NCBI GenBank assembly: GCA_029060305.1 | Contig: JAIDUG010000050.1 | Span: 1-64,000 of the forward strand | Source of the DNA: Ruminococcus sp. | Lineage (GTDB): Bacteria; Bacillota; Clostridia; Oscillospirales; Ruminococcaceae | Reading direction: 5' to 3' | DNA length: 64,000 nt | In this document: one piece after another, positions 17,201 to 24,608 of the stretch | How the letters are laid out: every line of letters begins with the position of its first letter | Position numbering within the stretch: the stretch's first letter is position 1 | Position numbers and translations under genes: made by a program | The notes under the pieces: model-generated | Database searches by the model: none | The model's input: the letters and a program-made list of their open reading frames with translations, nothing else | What the model was told of the DNA's origin: nothing

Positions 17201-17968
17201 TTCGAATATGAGTTTGTGAAAATCGATAACGTAAATGAGGACGATTCAGTTTATGAAAGTAAAGAAGAATCTGTTGTGGCAGATGATGATTTATACAATA
17301 AGATAAAAAATATTATTTATAATAAATACGACAGCAGTTTTTCACAAATGCCTGCAAAATACAGCGTTACACAGCTTACCGGCAAAAACAGATTAAACAG
17401 TGAGATTGATTTCAAGCTGAAACGCCCTGCATTTATGTCCGAAAAAACAATACTTACAGGTGCTGAACGTGGTACAGCTATACATACATTTTTCCAGTAC
17501 TGTATTTTTGAAAATGCCATAAACAATCCGGAAAACGAAATAAAACGCATTACTGATATGGGATATATAAGTCCGGCACAGTCGGAAGTCATCGCCCCTG
17601 AAAAAGTAAAGGCATTTTTTGAAAGTATTCTTTATCAGCGTATAAAGAATGCCATCAACGTATGGCGTGAAAAGAAATTCACGGTTGCAGTTTCGGAGCT
17701 TGATATAAAAAACGATATAATAGAAAAGTTGCAGAAATCCGACAGTATGATAAAAGGTATTATAGACCTTATGTTTGAGGAAGATGACGGACTTGTTATT
17801 GTTGACTATAAATCAGACAGAGGTGTTTCAGAAAAGCACCTTGCAGAACGCTATAAAATGCAGATACAGCTTTACAAGTCAGCTATGGAACTCATTACCG
17901 GAAAATCTGTAAAGGAAACTTATCTCTATTCAATTGAAATGGAAAAAGCCATTCCGATAGAGTTGTAA
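14249..17968 (+). CDS. addA: ATP-dependent helicase/nuclease subunit A (AddA)
   Basis: A 1239-residue UvrD-type 3'-5' helicase fused to a C-terminal RecB-family nuclease, the motor subunit of AddAB. Walker A AAGSGKTAVLTERL lies near residue 35. Walker B MIDEYQDSN lies near 410. The helicase motif QSIYRFR lies near 450, and GLEFTFVFIAE with MRLMYVGFTRAK follow. The nuclease motif GLVIVDYKSDR lies near 1185. Full length, with no frameshift. Its four-base overlap with addB and the shared promoter argue for equal synthesis of both subunits. Confidence 0.95.
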   Translation: MNSTTEPKNKINSSVKWTKEQENTINAVNSSLIVSAAAGSGKTAVLTERLVKLISNPESGVRADRIIAVTFTNDAASELKKRLDKKLSRLIKENPSDTHLIQQQILLQNAKISTINSFCFEILRDHITDEGITSGFRVIEETYNKVLKSQAMDELIEYYSQNEYDKLSFMYDCFCKNNIDRIRIVIEDVDRFLSSVAFTDEWLDTAVSEYRKDFQNTIYYKCLMENLDKALAISEECCDELAKAFDGDTTNKKYNDTLEKLNIESVRIKSFSNKLMNGIIPDKDEIDNVTTFVKGISKDRKPKYSFNEYNWNTMLKKRGIYKNCVKKARAFCEDFENTFSLSAKVTEILVEMVKEYQSLLWKKKCEKNAISFDDGERIALKILSKRDEDGNIVQSETAKQIADFYDIIMIDEYQDSNNKEDMIFKLISKDYHLDENGRPMYGSNAFLVGDVKQSIYRFRLTNPENFIATVESSEKYTPTSNAINKKIALNKNFRSSREVINFVNYIFSRIMSRKCGDVDYNSDEEILHFGATAYDNDGSDRLTHIAFIKETNTEDENDNDEEKSQSVRNKNDKPNAEALYTARKIKEMLDSGAEVICENGEKRPCRPSDFCILLRKNKSIKTYTKALEKLGIPSNSKEEKGYLQSYEITVLINLLKIIDNPLLDVPMTAVMTSPMYMFKISEIAYIKSIDNTLPLFSVMQNMVSNNNVSHNSGLVERCIRFLKSLENFRLDSITMTVGELINKIYDTTDFISVMQLYSDGERKRANLRALIHHARNYENFVSFENNGGLGGFLRHIDTIIQNDKDFEQIRSSAPSGDYVSVMTLHKSKGLEFTFVFIAETDPSNNNDKSIVLCSPDGKIGYTLYENSPESYKLTKYNTYQKDSIKEENERNDRSESMRLMYVGFTRAKQKLFINLKINEKIIKKIETLISNYNEDISEQACEYKFFSEWLWLCLMQHTDFEDIAKEIDIDSHLNLPEPLCNDRIFEYEFVKIDNVNEDDSVYESKEESVVADDDLYNKIKNIIYNKYDSSFSQMPAKYSVTQLTGKNRLNSEIDFKLKRPAFMSEKTILTGAERGTAIHTFFQYCIFENAINNPENEIKRITDMGYISPAQSEVIAPEKVKAFFESILYQRIKNAINVWREKKFTVAVSELDIKNDIIEKLQKSDSMIKGIIDLMFEEDDGLVIVDYKSDRGVSEKHLAERYKMQIQLYKSAMELITGKSVKETYLYSIEMEKAIPIEL

Positions 17969-17978
17969 AAAAAACACT

Positions 17979-18005
17979 AAAGCCGTTCCGGAATGGAACG
18001 GCTTT
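17979..18005. terminator. convergent terminator between addA and htrA
   Basis: AAAGCCGTTCC / GGAACGGCTTT stem. On the minus strand eight T follow five bases later; on the plus strand the tail is weak. Confidence 0.7.
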
Positions 18006-18050
18006 AATGAAAGTAAGGAGAAGTATGAAATAAAATGAATATTGCTTTAA

Positions 18051-19439
18051 TCAGTTGTCGTCAACGCTTGTTTCGTCACCGAATGGTGTTCCTTTGTCAG
18101 CATTGGCTTCCTGTAAGATAACGTCAATCTTTATATCTTCACCGGCTCTTGTAATCGTAAGAGTGAGAGTTTCACCGGCTTTGTGATTGCTTTTTATTTT
18201 GTTGAGTTCGTCAGCAGTGGTAACGGGTTCACCGTCAGCATCTATAATAACGTCACCTTTCTGTATACCTGCGAGGTCACCTGCTCCGCCTTCCTGAACG
18301 CTCTGCACACAAACACCGAGCGGAATATCATAATAGCGTGAGACGGATTCAGTAACGTCAACGGTTGAAATGCCAATCTGCGGTCTGCCTTTTACGTACT
18401 TGTAATTTATAAGGTCGTCAATGATAATTTTTGCTTCATTTATAGGAATTGCGAAACCGAGACCCTCAACGCTTGCAGACCCATAGCTTGATGACATTTT
18501 AGCGGAATTTATACCAATAACCTGTCCGCAACTGTTGAGAAGAGGTCCGCCGGAGTTACCGGAATTTATAGCGGCATCTGTCTGAATAAGCGTCATGCTT
18601 TTTTCGTTTATGTCAATTTTTCTGTTCTTTGCGGAAACAATACCGCTTGTTACCGAACCGAACAAATCAAAACCGAGAGGATTTCCGACAGCTATTACAA
18701 GTTCGCCGACCCTCAAATCTTCACTGCTACCAAATTCGGCAGGTGTGAGACCGGTTTCATTTACTTTCAAAACGGCTATATCTGTTTCTGTATCGTAAGC
18801 TATTATTTTAGCTTCGTGTTCTGTTTCGTCGCTGAAAACAACCGATACCTCAACGGCTTCACCACATTTATATTCTTCATCCTCATAAATAACGTGGGCA
18901 TTTGTAATTATATAACCGTCACTTGACATCACAATTCCTGTACCTGTTGCACGTAATTCCTGAGTTTGCGGTTGCTGAGGTATACCAAAGCCCCAGCCCC
19001 AGCCCATACCGCTGTAATCGGGTGTATATTCAAATGTTGAAGCAACTCCCACAACGGACGGCATAATTGTATCCACTATATCCGGAAGTGACTTCGCATC
19101 TGCACGAGAAGCTATTTCGATAAGGCTTGGAATATCTTTTGTTTCGGGATTTTCTGCAATGGAACTATCGGGAAGACTTTGCTGTACAACTGCCCTTGAA
19201 GTTTCAGTGTTGCTTTGGCTGTCGTCAAAATCCGATACTTCAATTTTGTCAGCATTCATATACTTGTATACCTGTACAGAACCACCGCCGACCACTACCA
19301 TTGACAATACAAAGGCTATTGCTTTAAGTCCTGTATGTTTTTTAGGATTTTTCGGACTGGAATTATTCTCATAAATAAAAGATGATGAGTTTTGATAATT
19401 GTTTTTATCATCGTTGTTAAACGGATAATTGTCTGACAT
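18051..19439 (-). CDS. HtrA/DegP-like trypsin-family protease with PDZ domain
   Basis: A 462-residue membrane-anchored serine protease for envelope protein quality control. The cytoplasmic N-terminus is Asn/Asp-rich, followed by one membrane helix (about residues 38-58) and a Ser-rich stalk. The protease domain carries the triad His in TNAHVI, Asp in DTETDIAVLKV and Ser in NSGNSGGPLLN. A PDZ domain (GIQKGDVIIDADG) follows at about 350-440. The ATG at 19439 follows GGAAAGGAAG; a longer frame to 19517 has no ribosome site. A short Gly/Trp/Gln insertion (GMGWGWGFGIPQQPQ) precedes the protease core. Regulation is not visible. Confidence 0.92.
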   Translation of the reverse strand: MSDNYPFNNDDKNNYQNSSSFIYENNSSPKNPKKHTGLKAIAFVLSMVVVGGGSVQVYKYMNADKIEVSDFDDSQSNTETSRAVVQQSLPDSSIAENPETKDIPSLIEIASRADAKSLPDIVDTIMPSVVGVASTFEYTPDYSGMGWGWGFGIPQQPQTQELRATGTGIVMSSDGYIITNAHVIYEDEEYKCGEAVEVSVVFSDETEHEAKIIAYDTETDIAVLKVNETGLTPAEFGSSEDLRVGELVIAVGNPLGFDLFGSVTSGIVSAKNRKIDINEKSMTLIQTDAAINSGNSGGPLLNSCGQVIGINSAKMSSSYGSASVEGLGFAIPINEAKIIIDDLINYKYVKGRPQIGISTVDVTESVSRYYDIPLGVCVQSVQEGGAGDLAGIQKGDVIIDADGEPVTTADELNKIKSNHKAGETLTLTITRAGEDIKIDVILQEANADKGTPFGDETSVDDN

Positions 19440-19555
19440 AAGAAACTTCCTTTCCGGTTTCGTTTTTATTTTATAATTATTATTATAAACATTTATGTGA
19501 TAAAAATATGATAGCATACAGAAAAAAATATCATTTAATGTGAAATATAAGAAAA

Positions 19556-19580
19556 AAGAACAGGTTTCAGACCTGTTCTT
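19556..19580 (-). terminator. terminator of the LtaS-like/thioesterase transcript
   Basis: AAGAACAGGT / ACCTGTTCTT hairpin. Leftward it is followed by six T, 17 bases after the thioesterase stop. Confidence 0.8.
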
Positions 19581-19596
19581 TTTAACAAATTCAGAA

Positions 19597-19989
19597 TTAC
19601 TTAATTTTTGAGTAGGTTTTCTGTATGAATTTCGTACCGTTTACAAGGAAACGTCTGTGAGTACCCTCGCCGATAATACCTGTTTCATCAGAAGCCTTTA
19701 CACTGAAAACAAATTCACGACCGTTTATTTCTGTAAGTGTTGCAGTAGCTGTAACTTTCATTCCATTCGGAGTAGCTGAAACGTGTTTTACATTTATTTC
19801 AGTACCTACTGTTGTCTCGTCATTTTCGAGGTAATCAGCAAGACAGTTACAAGCGGACTTTTCCATAAGAGCCACCATAAAAGGAGTAGCAAATACTTCG
19901 AGACTACCGCTTTCCGCATTTACTGCAAGCTCTCTGTCCGATACTGTTATTTCTGCTGTACCGGAAATATTTGTTTCTATGTTTTTCAT
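19597..19989 (-). CDS. hotdog-fold thioesterase, fluoroacetyl-CoA thioesterase (FlK)-like
   Basis: A 130-residue hotdog-fold protein. The segment ATPFMVALMEKSA with its Glu, and VKHVSAT with its His, match the active-site arrangement of the FlK-type thioesterases, which hydrolyse acyl-CoA esters. Proteins of this type are common in Clostridia that never meet fluoroacetate, so the natural substrate is unknown. It follows the LtaS-like gene after three bases and shares its transcript. The start is clear (AGGAGGAATAATTA before ATG). Confidence 0.85.
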   Translation of the reverse strand: MKNIETNISGTAEITVSDRELAVNAESGSLEVFATPFMVALMEKSACNCLADYLENDETTVGTEINVKHVSATPNGMKVTATATLTEINGREFVFSVKASDETGIIGEGTHRRFLVNGTKFIQKTYSKIK

Positions 19990-19992
19990 TAA

Positions 19993-21843
19993 TTATTCCT
20001 CCTCTGTAGGAACAAGAAGTTCTTCGGGTATCGGACAAGGTGAATAAACGTCGCCGATTACTCTGTCATAAGTAAGCATATCAAGCTGTTCATTACGTGG
20101 TACTTCGCTTGCATACTCTTCTGAATAAACCGGAATTTCTTTCATATATTCCATCATAGTATCAATGAAAGCATCGCGCGGAGCGTCAATAATATTCATA
20201 AGAACATACGGCATATAGAAAAATGATACATTTTCTTCAGGTACTGACGAATAATCAGCATCGTAATTGCTCCACAGGAAATAGTGCTGTTCATAAAGTT
20301 CACTACAGTTTGAACCGTTGAGACCAAGCTGATTATAAACGCTTGTTTCGCCTCTGAGTGACGGGAAATGGTCTCCCACAAAAAGTATCAATGTAGGCTC
20401 GTCAATTTTCTTGATGTTTTCAAGAAATTCTGTAAGACCTTCGTTTGTATGCTGAACCCATGTGAGATAGTTTGTAATTTCATCGCCGTCGCCCTGGTCG
20501 TAAGGCTGATGATTCTGCATTGTTGTAGTGTGAATATAAATCGGGTCGTCAGTAGTTTTAATAAGGTCTACAAGCTGATTGTAAACGGTCTTGTCATCTA
20601 CATATGTTCCGAAATGTTCAACCGGCACTGTAAAATCCGATTCACCTGTCTGGTCGTTATGGAAAATCATAGTATCAAAACCGAATCTTCCATATATTCG
20701 TGAACGGCTATAGAAACTGCTCTGGAATGGGTGAACGTAAGCGGTTGAGTAACCCCAGTTCTTGTAATACTGTGCAAGTGCAGGCTGTTCACGTGAAGCA
20801 AGTTCTCTCTGTGGCATATTCGGAGTATTTATTCCACGTACAGGAAGTCCGAAAAGGAGTTCAAATTCTGAACGTACAGTCCAGCTTGCGTAAGTAGGGG
20901 TAATAGTAGTACCCGCATAACCCTCCTGACGTGCCTTGTCAAAACCTTCATAATATTTGTCATCTATGTTAAGTTCTTCAAATACTCTGAAATCAGCATA
21001 TGATTCACTCATAACAACAATTACATTCGGTTTTGTACCGCCGTTGAAATCGTTGTTTTCCTTGTGTTCTTCCTCAACTATTTCTGTAATATGTTGGTCG
21101 TCGTAATTTTCCGGCTCTGTAAGACGGTTTGCGTAACTTTCGGAAGCGGTCTGTACTATGAACGCTAAGAAACTGTTACTCTGAAATTTTTCGTTAAGTT
21201 TGAAAGTGTTTGTAGCCTTTGTGGTATCTACACCGAAAACCTTATATACTGACGAGTAGAAAGCAGGAATTAAAATAAGTCCGGCACATGGAATCACGCA
21301 CGCACAGGCTGTAATTACACGTCTTATCGGTCTTATTTTGAATTTCGGGTTGAAATAGAACGAAAGTGCTATAAAGGCTATTACTATCAGGCAATAAATA
21401 ACAAGTCGTGGTGTTATCTTTATGTACGCAAACGATTTGAGGCTTTTAACACTGCGGAAAAGTTTCATATCAGAAAGTATCAGGTGATTTCCGTTAGTAC
21501 CGTACTTGAAAAGCTCCGTGATACTCAGTGCCATATATACAAAACTCTGCACGGCAATTGAAATCCAACCTGAGCGGAACAGTGCAAGTAAAAATATAAA
21601 CAGAATAGATGTCAGGAATAAGTCGAATAATATAACAGACGGTCGGCTTGCAAAAAATTCAAGATATGGTATAAACCCTTTGAACTGGTTGATTTCCGCC
21701 ATACTCATTATGAATAACGGAAAAACAAGCATAATTGCAAGGTTTATTTTCGGGTGTAAGTCTGTCTGCTTGTTGTGTTTGTCCTGAAACGCTTTAAAAC
21801 GTTCAATAATCGTTTTCTTTTCAACAATTGAGTCTGTAGTCAT
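19993..21843 (-). CDS. LTA synthase family sulfatase-domain membrane protein
   Basis: A 616-residue polytopic enzyme of the alkaline phosphatase superfamily, related to lipoteichoic acid synthase and other phosphoglycerol transferases. About five membrane helices lie in residues 28-205, followed by an extracellular sulfatase domain (about 270-600). Metal and active-site segments are NVIVVMSESYADF, a TYASWTVRSEFELL stretch with the likely catalytic Thr, and FVGDHFPS with Asp and His ligands. It probably transfers glycerol phosphate or a similar group onto a lipid or surface polymer. Clostridial members vary in substrate, so calling it LtaS itself would go too far. Confidence 0.85.
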   Translation of the reverse strand: MTTDSIVEKKTIIERFKAFQDKHNKQTDLHPKINLAIMLVFPLFIMSMAEINQFKGFIPYLEFFASRPSVILFDLFLTSILFIFLLALFRSGWISIAVQSFVYMALSITELFKYGTNGNHLILSDMKLFRSVKSLKSFAYIKITPRLVIYCLIVIAFIALSFYFNPKFKIRPIRRVITACACVIPCAGLILIPAFYSSVYKVFGVDTTKATNTFKLNEKFQSNSFLAFIVQTASESYANRLTEPENYDDQHITEIVEEEHKENNDFNGGTKPNVIVVMSESYADFRVFEELNIDDKYYEGFDKARQEGYAGTTITPTYASWTVRSEFELLFGLPVRGINTPNMPQRELASREQPALAQYYKNWGYSTAYVHPFQSSFYSRSRIYGRFGFDTMIFHNDQTGESDFTVPVEHFGTYVDDKTVYNQLVDLIKTTDDPIYIHTTTMQNHQPYDQGDGDEITNYLTWVQHTNEGLTEFLENIKKIDEPTLILFVGDHFPSLRGETSVYNQLGLNGSNCSELYEQHYFLWSNYDADYSSVPEENVSFFYMPYVLMNIIDAPRDAFIDTMMEYMKEIPVYSEEYASEVPRNEQLDMLTYDRVIGDVYSPCPIPEELLVPTEEE

Positions 21844-21873
21844 TAAATATCCTCCCCATAAAATAATAAATAA

Positions 21874-21902
21874 AATATATCATAATTACGCACAAATTTC
21901 AA
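21874..21902 (-). promoter_or_regulatory. promoter of the LtaS-like gene
   Basis: Leftward TTGAAA (plus 21897-21902), 17-base spacer, TATATT (plus 21874-21879) with TGA extension. Confidence 0.75.
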
Positions 21903-21993
21903 GCTATACTGACAAAATATCATCTTTTTATCACGCAATTCAGCGGTTTAGTAATCATGCACGTAAAAAGAAACTTGTTTTTGTGAAATGTGA

Positions 21994-22584
21994 CTATATT
22001 TTCAGCCAGCCTTTTTTTACCGCATCTTCTATAATGGCGTTTATGACTTCTGCGAGGTCTGAGGAAATTTCGGAAGTATTTCTGTTGCGTGCGGAAACCT
22101 GCTCGCTGTAAATATCATGTTCTTTCCATGATATACCATTTTTGGAATAGTTCAATATAAGAGGTTGTATTTTGTCGAGTACTCCTGCAAACTTTGCTTC
22201 ATTTGTCTGACCGTCTTCAAACTCACGCCATAGTCTGTAAAATTCTTCTTTCTGGTCGTCGGGAAGCAGTCCGAAGATTCTCTGTGCGGATTTTTCTTCA
22301 CGCAAGGCTTTTGTTTTGTAACCCTCTTCATCATAACAATAAGTATCACCGGCATCAATTTCCACAACGTCGTGAATCAGAAGCATTTTCATTATTTTGA
22401 AAGTATCCACCTTTGAATTTGCGTACTCGTCAAGCAGAAAAGCCATTACTGCAATATGCCAGCTATGTTCCGCATCATTTTCCTTTCTGTTCTCGTGTAA
22501 AACATAGGTCTGTCTGTAAAGATTTTTCATTCTGTCAAGTTCAATCATAAACTCAAGTTGTTTTTTCAGTCTGTCAGTAATCAT
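21994..22584 (-). CDS. HD domain phosphohydrolase (YfbR/HDDC2-like)
   Basis: A 196-residue HD-family metal-dependent hydrolase. The motif order is ENDAEHSWH (first His pair, about residues 36-44), IHDVVEIDAGD (the HD doublet, about 68-78) and the C-terminal Asp in GVLDKIQPLI. This layout resembles the HDDC2/YfbR group of 5'-deoxynucleotidases, so nucleotide monophosphate dephosphorylation is a reasonable but unproven role. It follows the FabG-like gene by 12 bases and is probably cotranscribed. Confidence 0.85.
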   Translation of the reverse strand: MITDRLKKQLEFMIELDRMKNLYRQTYVLHENRKENDAEHSWHIAVMAFLLDEYANSKVDTFKIMKMLLIHDVVEIDAGDTYCYDEEGYKTKALREEKSAQRIFGLLPDDQKEEFYRLWREFEDGQTNEAKFAGVLDKIQPLILNYSKNGISWKEHDIYSEQVSARNRNTSEISSDLAEVINAIIEDAVKKGWLKI

Positions 22585-22596
22585 TTAAACCCCTCC

Positions 22597-23301
22597 TCAG
22601 ATAACCATACCGCCATTTACTGCAATAACCTGTCCGGTAATGTATTCTGCCTTGTCGGAAGCAAGAAAAACTACAGAATCGGCAACGTGTTCCGGAGTAC
22701 CGAAAAATCTTAATGGTATTTCTTTTTTTATTGAATCGAGTTCCTCAGCAGTAAAACGACTGTTCATTTCCGTCATTATGAAACCAGGTGAAACACAATT
22801 TACACGTATTCCGGACGGTGCAACTTCTTTTGCAAGTGCTTTTGTAAAACCTATTATTCCTGCTTTTGTGGTTGAGTAGTCCACTTCACATGAAGCACCT
22901 ACCTGTCCCCACATTGACGAGATATTAATAATACAACCTGATTTTTCGTGTATCATGTACGGCAGAAATGCACGTGAACAATTAAGAGTGCCATTCAGAT
23001 TTATATCCATAATCCTTGACGATTTTTCATGGGAAATTCCAGTGAATAATTCTATTTCAGAAATTCCGGCATTGTTTACAAGTAAATCTGTTTTTCCGAT
23101 TTGTCGGGATATTCTTTCAACTTCTTCCCTGTCGGAAACGTCAAATTTCAGTGCTTTTCCGGAAATTTCTTCCGCAAGTCTGATTGCTTTTTCTTCTGAA
23201 TGAAGATAATTTACTATCACATAATAACCGTCCTCAGCAAGTTTTCTGCATATTGCCTGACCAATACCGCCAGTACCGCCGGTAACAAGTGCTGTTTTCA
23301 T
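22597..23301 (-). CDS. short-chain dehydrogenase/reductase, FabG-like
   Basis: A 234-residue NAD(P)H-dependent SDR enzyme. The cofactor motif TGGTGGIG is at residues 7-14 and NNAG near 81. The catalytic Ser lies in INISSMWG, and Tyr and Lys in DYSTTKAG near 142-149. Length and C-terminal GQVIAVNGG match 3-oxoacyl-ACP reductases. No other fatty acid genes are nearby, so it may act on another ketone. I chose the ATG at 23301 because AAGGAGTG precedes it; the upstream extension to 23370 lacks a ribosome site. TATAAT is seen leftward at about 23335. Confidence 0.88.
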   Translation of the reverse strand: MKTALVTGGTGGIGQAICRKLAEDGYYVIVNYLHSEEKAIRLAEEISGKALKFDVSDREEVERISRQIGKTDLLVNNAGISEIELFTGISHEKSSRIMDINLNGTLNCSRAFLPYMIHEKSGCIINISSMWGQVGASCEVDYSTTKAGIIGFTKALAKEVAPSGIRVNCVSPGFIMTEMNSRFTAEELDSIKKEIPLRFFGTPEHVADSVVFLASDKAEYITGQVIAVNGGMVI

Positions 23302-23373
23302 AAAAAAATCACTCCTTTGTGTTGACTGAATATAATTATAGCACATCGTAAAATAAAAATCCAGTGACAATAC

Positions 23374-23402
23374 TTGAAATATTTGTAAATTCGTGGTATA
23401 AT
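23374..23402 (+). promoter_or_regulatory. promoter of the DUF896-cdd transcript
   Basis: TTGAAA at 23374-23379, 17-base spacer and TATAAT at 23397-23402 with TGG extension. Confidence 0.8.
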
Positions 23403-23436
23403 TAAAACAAAATTTTGAAATATGAGGAGTTTTTAT

Positions 23437-23637
23437 ATGAATCAGAAAAAAATTGACCGTATAAATGAGCTTGCACGCAAGTCAAAAAGTGTGGGGCTTA
23501 CGGAAGAAGAAAAAGCTGAACAGACAGAGTTACGCAACGAATACAGACAGTCGGTTGTAGGAAATCTTGCCTCACAACTGAACAATACCTATGTTGTAAC
23601 TCCCGACGGAAAAAAACGCAAAGTCGGTAAGAACTGA
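23437..23637 (+). CDS. DUF896 (YnzC-like) small protein
   Basis: A 66-residue helical-hairpin protein of the DUF896 family, marked by [30 protein letters not shown] and the tail TPDGKK. Bacillus members are small cytosolic proteins linked to stress and the SOS response, with no fixed biochemical role. The ATG at 23437 follows GAGGAGT. An in-frame ATG at 23422 lies inside the ribosome site. It precedes cdd by 12 bases. Confidence 0.88.
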   Translation: MNQKKIDRINELARKSKSVGLTEEEKAEQTELRNEYRQSVVGNLASQLNNTYVVTPDGKKRKVGKN

Positions 23638-23649
23638 GGTGATTTTTTT

Positions 23650-24030
23650 ATGAAAGACGCTGATTTTTTTGCACTCGCTGTTAAAGCCTCCGAAAAATCC
23701 TATTCGCCGTACAGCAATTTCAAAGTAGGTGCTGTTCTTCTTACAAAGGACGGACAGATTTTTACAGGTTGCAACATCGAAAATGCTTCATATTCGCTGA
23801 CAATGTGTGCTGAACGTACCGCATTTTTCAAGGCTGTCTCGTCGGGATTCAGGGACTTCAAAGCTATTGCTATTGCAGGAAGTTCTGACGGTGACTTCTC
23901 AAAACCTTGTATACCGTGCGGTGCTTGTCTGCAAGTAATGGCAGAATTATGTGACGATAATTTTATGATTGTACTTGCTGATGGTGTTTACAGGCTGTCG
24001 GAGTTTCTGCCGAAAAGGTTTACACTATGA
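23650..24030 (+). CDS. cdd: cytidine deaminase
   Basis: A 126-residue homotetramer-type cytidine deaminase of pyrimidine salvage. The substrate segment NIENASYSLTMCAERTA carries the first zinc Cys and the catalytic Glu. PCIPCGACLQVMAEL supplies the other two zinc cysteines. Length is normal for the short Gram-positive form. GAGGTGAT precedes the start. The stop overlaps the following DUF4291 gene as ATGA. Confidence 0.94.
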   Translation: MKDADFFALAVKASEKSYSPYSNFKVGAVLLTKDGQIFTGCNIENASYSLTMCAERTAFFKAVSSGFRDFKAIAIAGSSDGDFSKPCIPCGACLQVMAELCDDNFMIVLADGVYRLSEFLPKRFTL

Positions 24031-24608
24031 GAAAGATATATGCAGTTTACAACGACAAAACGATAAGAGTATATCAGGCTTTCAACAAACATATAGCAAC
24101 GGAAGCAGTGAAGCTCGGTACTTTCGGGAAGTCTTTCAAGCGTGAGAGAATGACTTGGATTAAACCGTCGTTTCTTTGGATAATGTACCGCTCAGGTTGG
24201 GCGGAAAAGGAAAATCAGGAAAATATTCTTGCGATTGACATAAAGCGTGACGGTTTTGACGAAATACTCAGTAATGCGGTTATGTCGTCATATAACGAAA
24301 ATATGGGAATTTCCCGTGAGGAATGGAAAAAACAAATAGCTTTATCAGAAGTACGCTGTCAGTTTGACCCCGACAGAGATATTTTCGGAAATCCTCAGCA
24401 GACAAGGGCAATACAATTAGGTCTGCGTGGGAAAATGGTTGAAAAATATATAAACGACTGGATTGTAAACATAACTGATATTACAGACCATGTAAAATAT
24501 CTTAAGTCGCTCAGAGACAGCGGAAAACTTACGCCGGAAGAGTTGCCACAGGAAAAGGAATATCCGGTAAATATAATTGTTATAGGAGGACTAAATGTTA
24601 AGGGATAA
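24027..24608 (+). CDS. DUF4291 domain protein
   Basis: A 193-residue protein covering the whole DUF4291 family domain, recognised from TIRVYQAFN, KRERMTWIKPSFLWIMYRSGWA, the acidic LAIDI strand and the LGLRG segment near the C-terminus. No signal peptide or membrane segment is present. The biochemical role of this family is not known to me. It is coupled to cdd by a four-base overlap and to the radical SAM gene by a 14-base overlap, so it is made with salvage and tRNA/rRNA-type enzymes, though the link may be accidental. Confidence 0.8.
   Translation: MRKIYAVYNDKTIRVYQAFNKHIATEAVKLGTFGKSFKRERMTWIKPSFLWIMYRSGWAEKENQENILAIDIKRDGFDEILSNAVMSSYNENMGISREEWKKQIALSEVRCQFDPDRDIFGNPQQTRAIQLGLRGKMVEKYINDWIVNITDITDHVKYLKSLRDSGKLTPEELPQEKEYPVNIIVIGGLNVKG

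Noticed and set aside
19993-21843. Naming the sulfatase-domain protein as true LtaS
   Set aside because: Fold and metal motifs fit, but the catalytic loop (TYASWTVRSEFE) differs from Staphylococcus/Bacillus LtaS, so only family level is supported.
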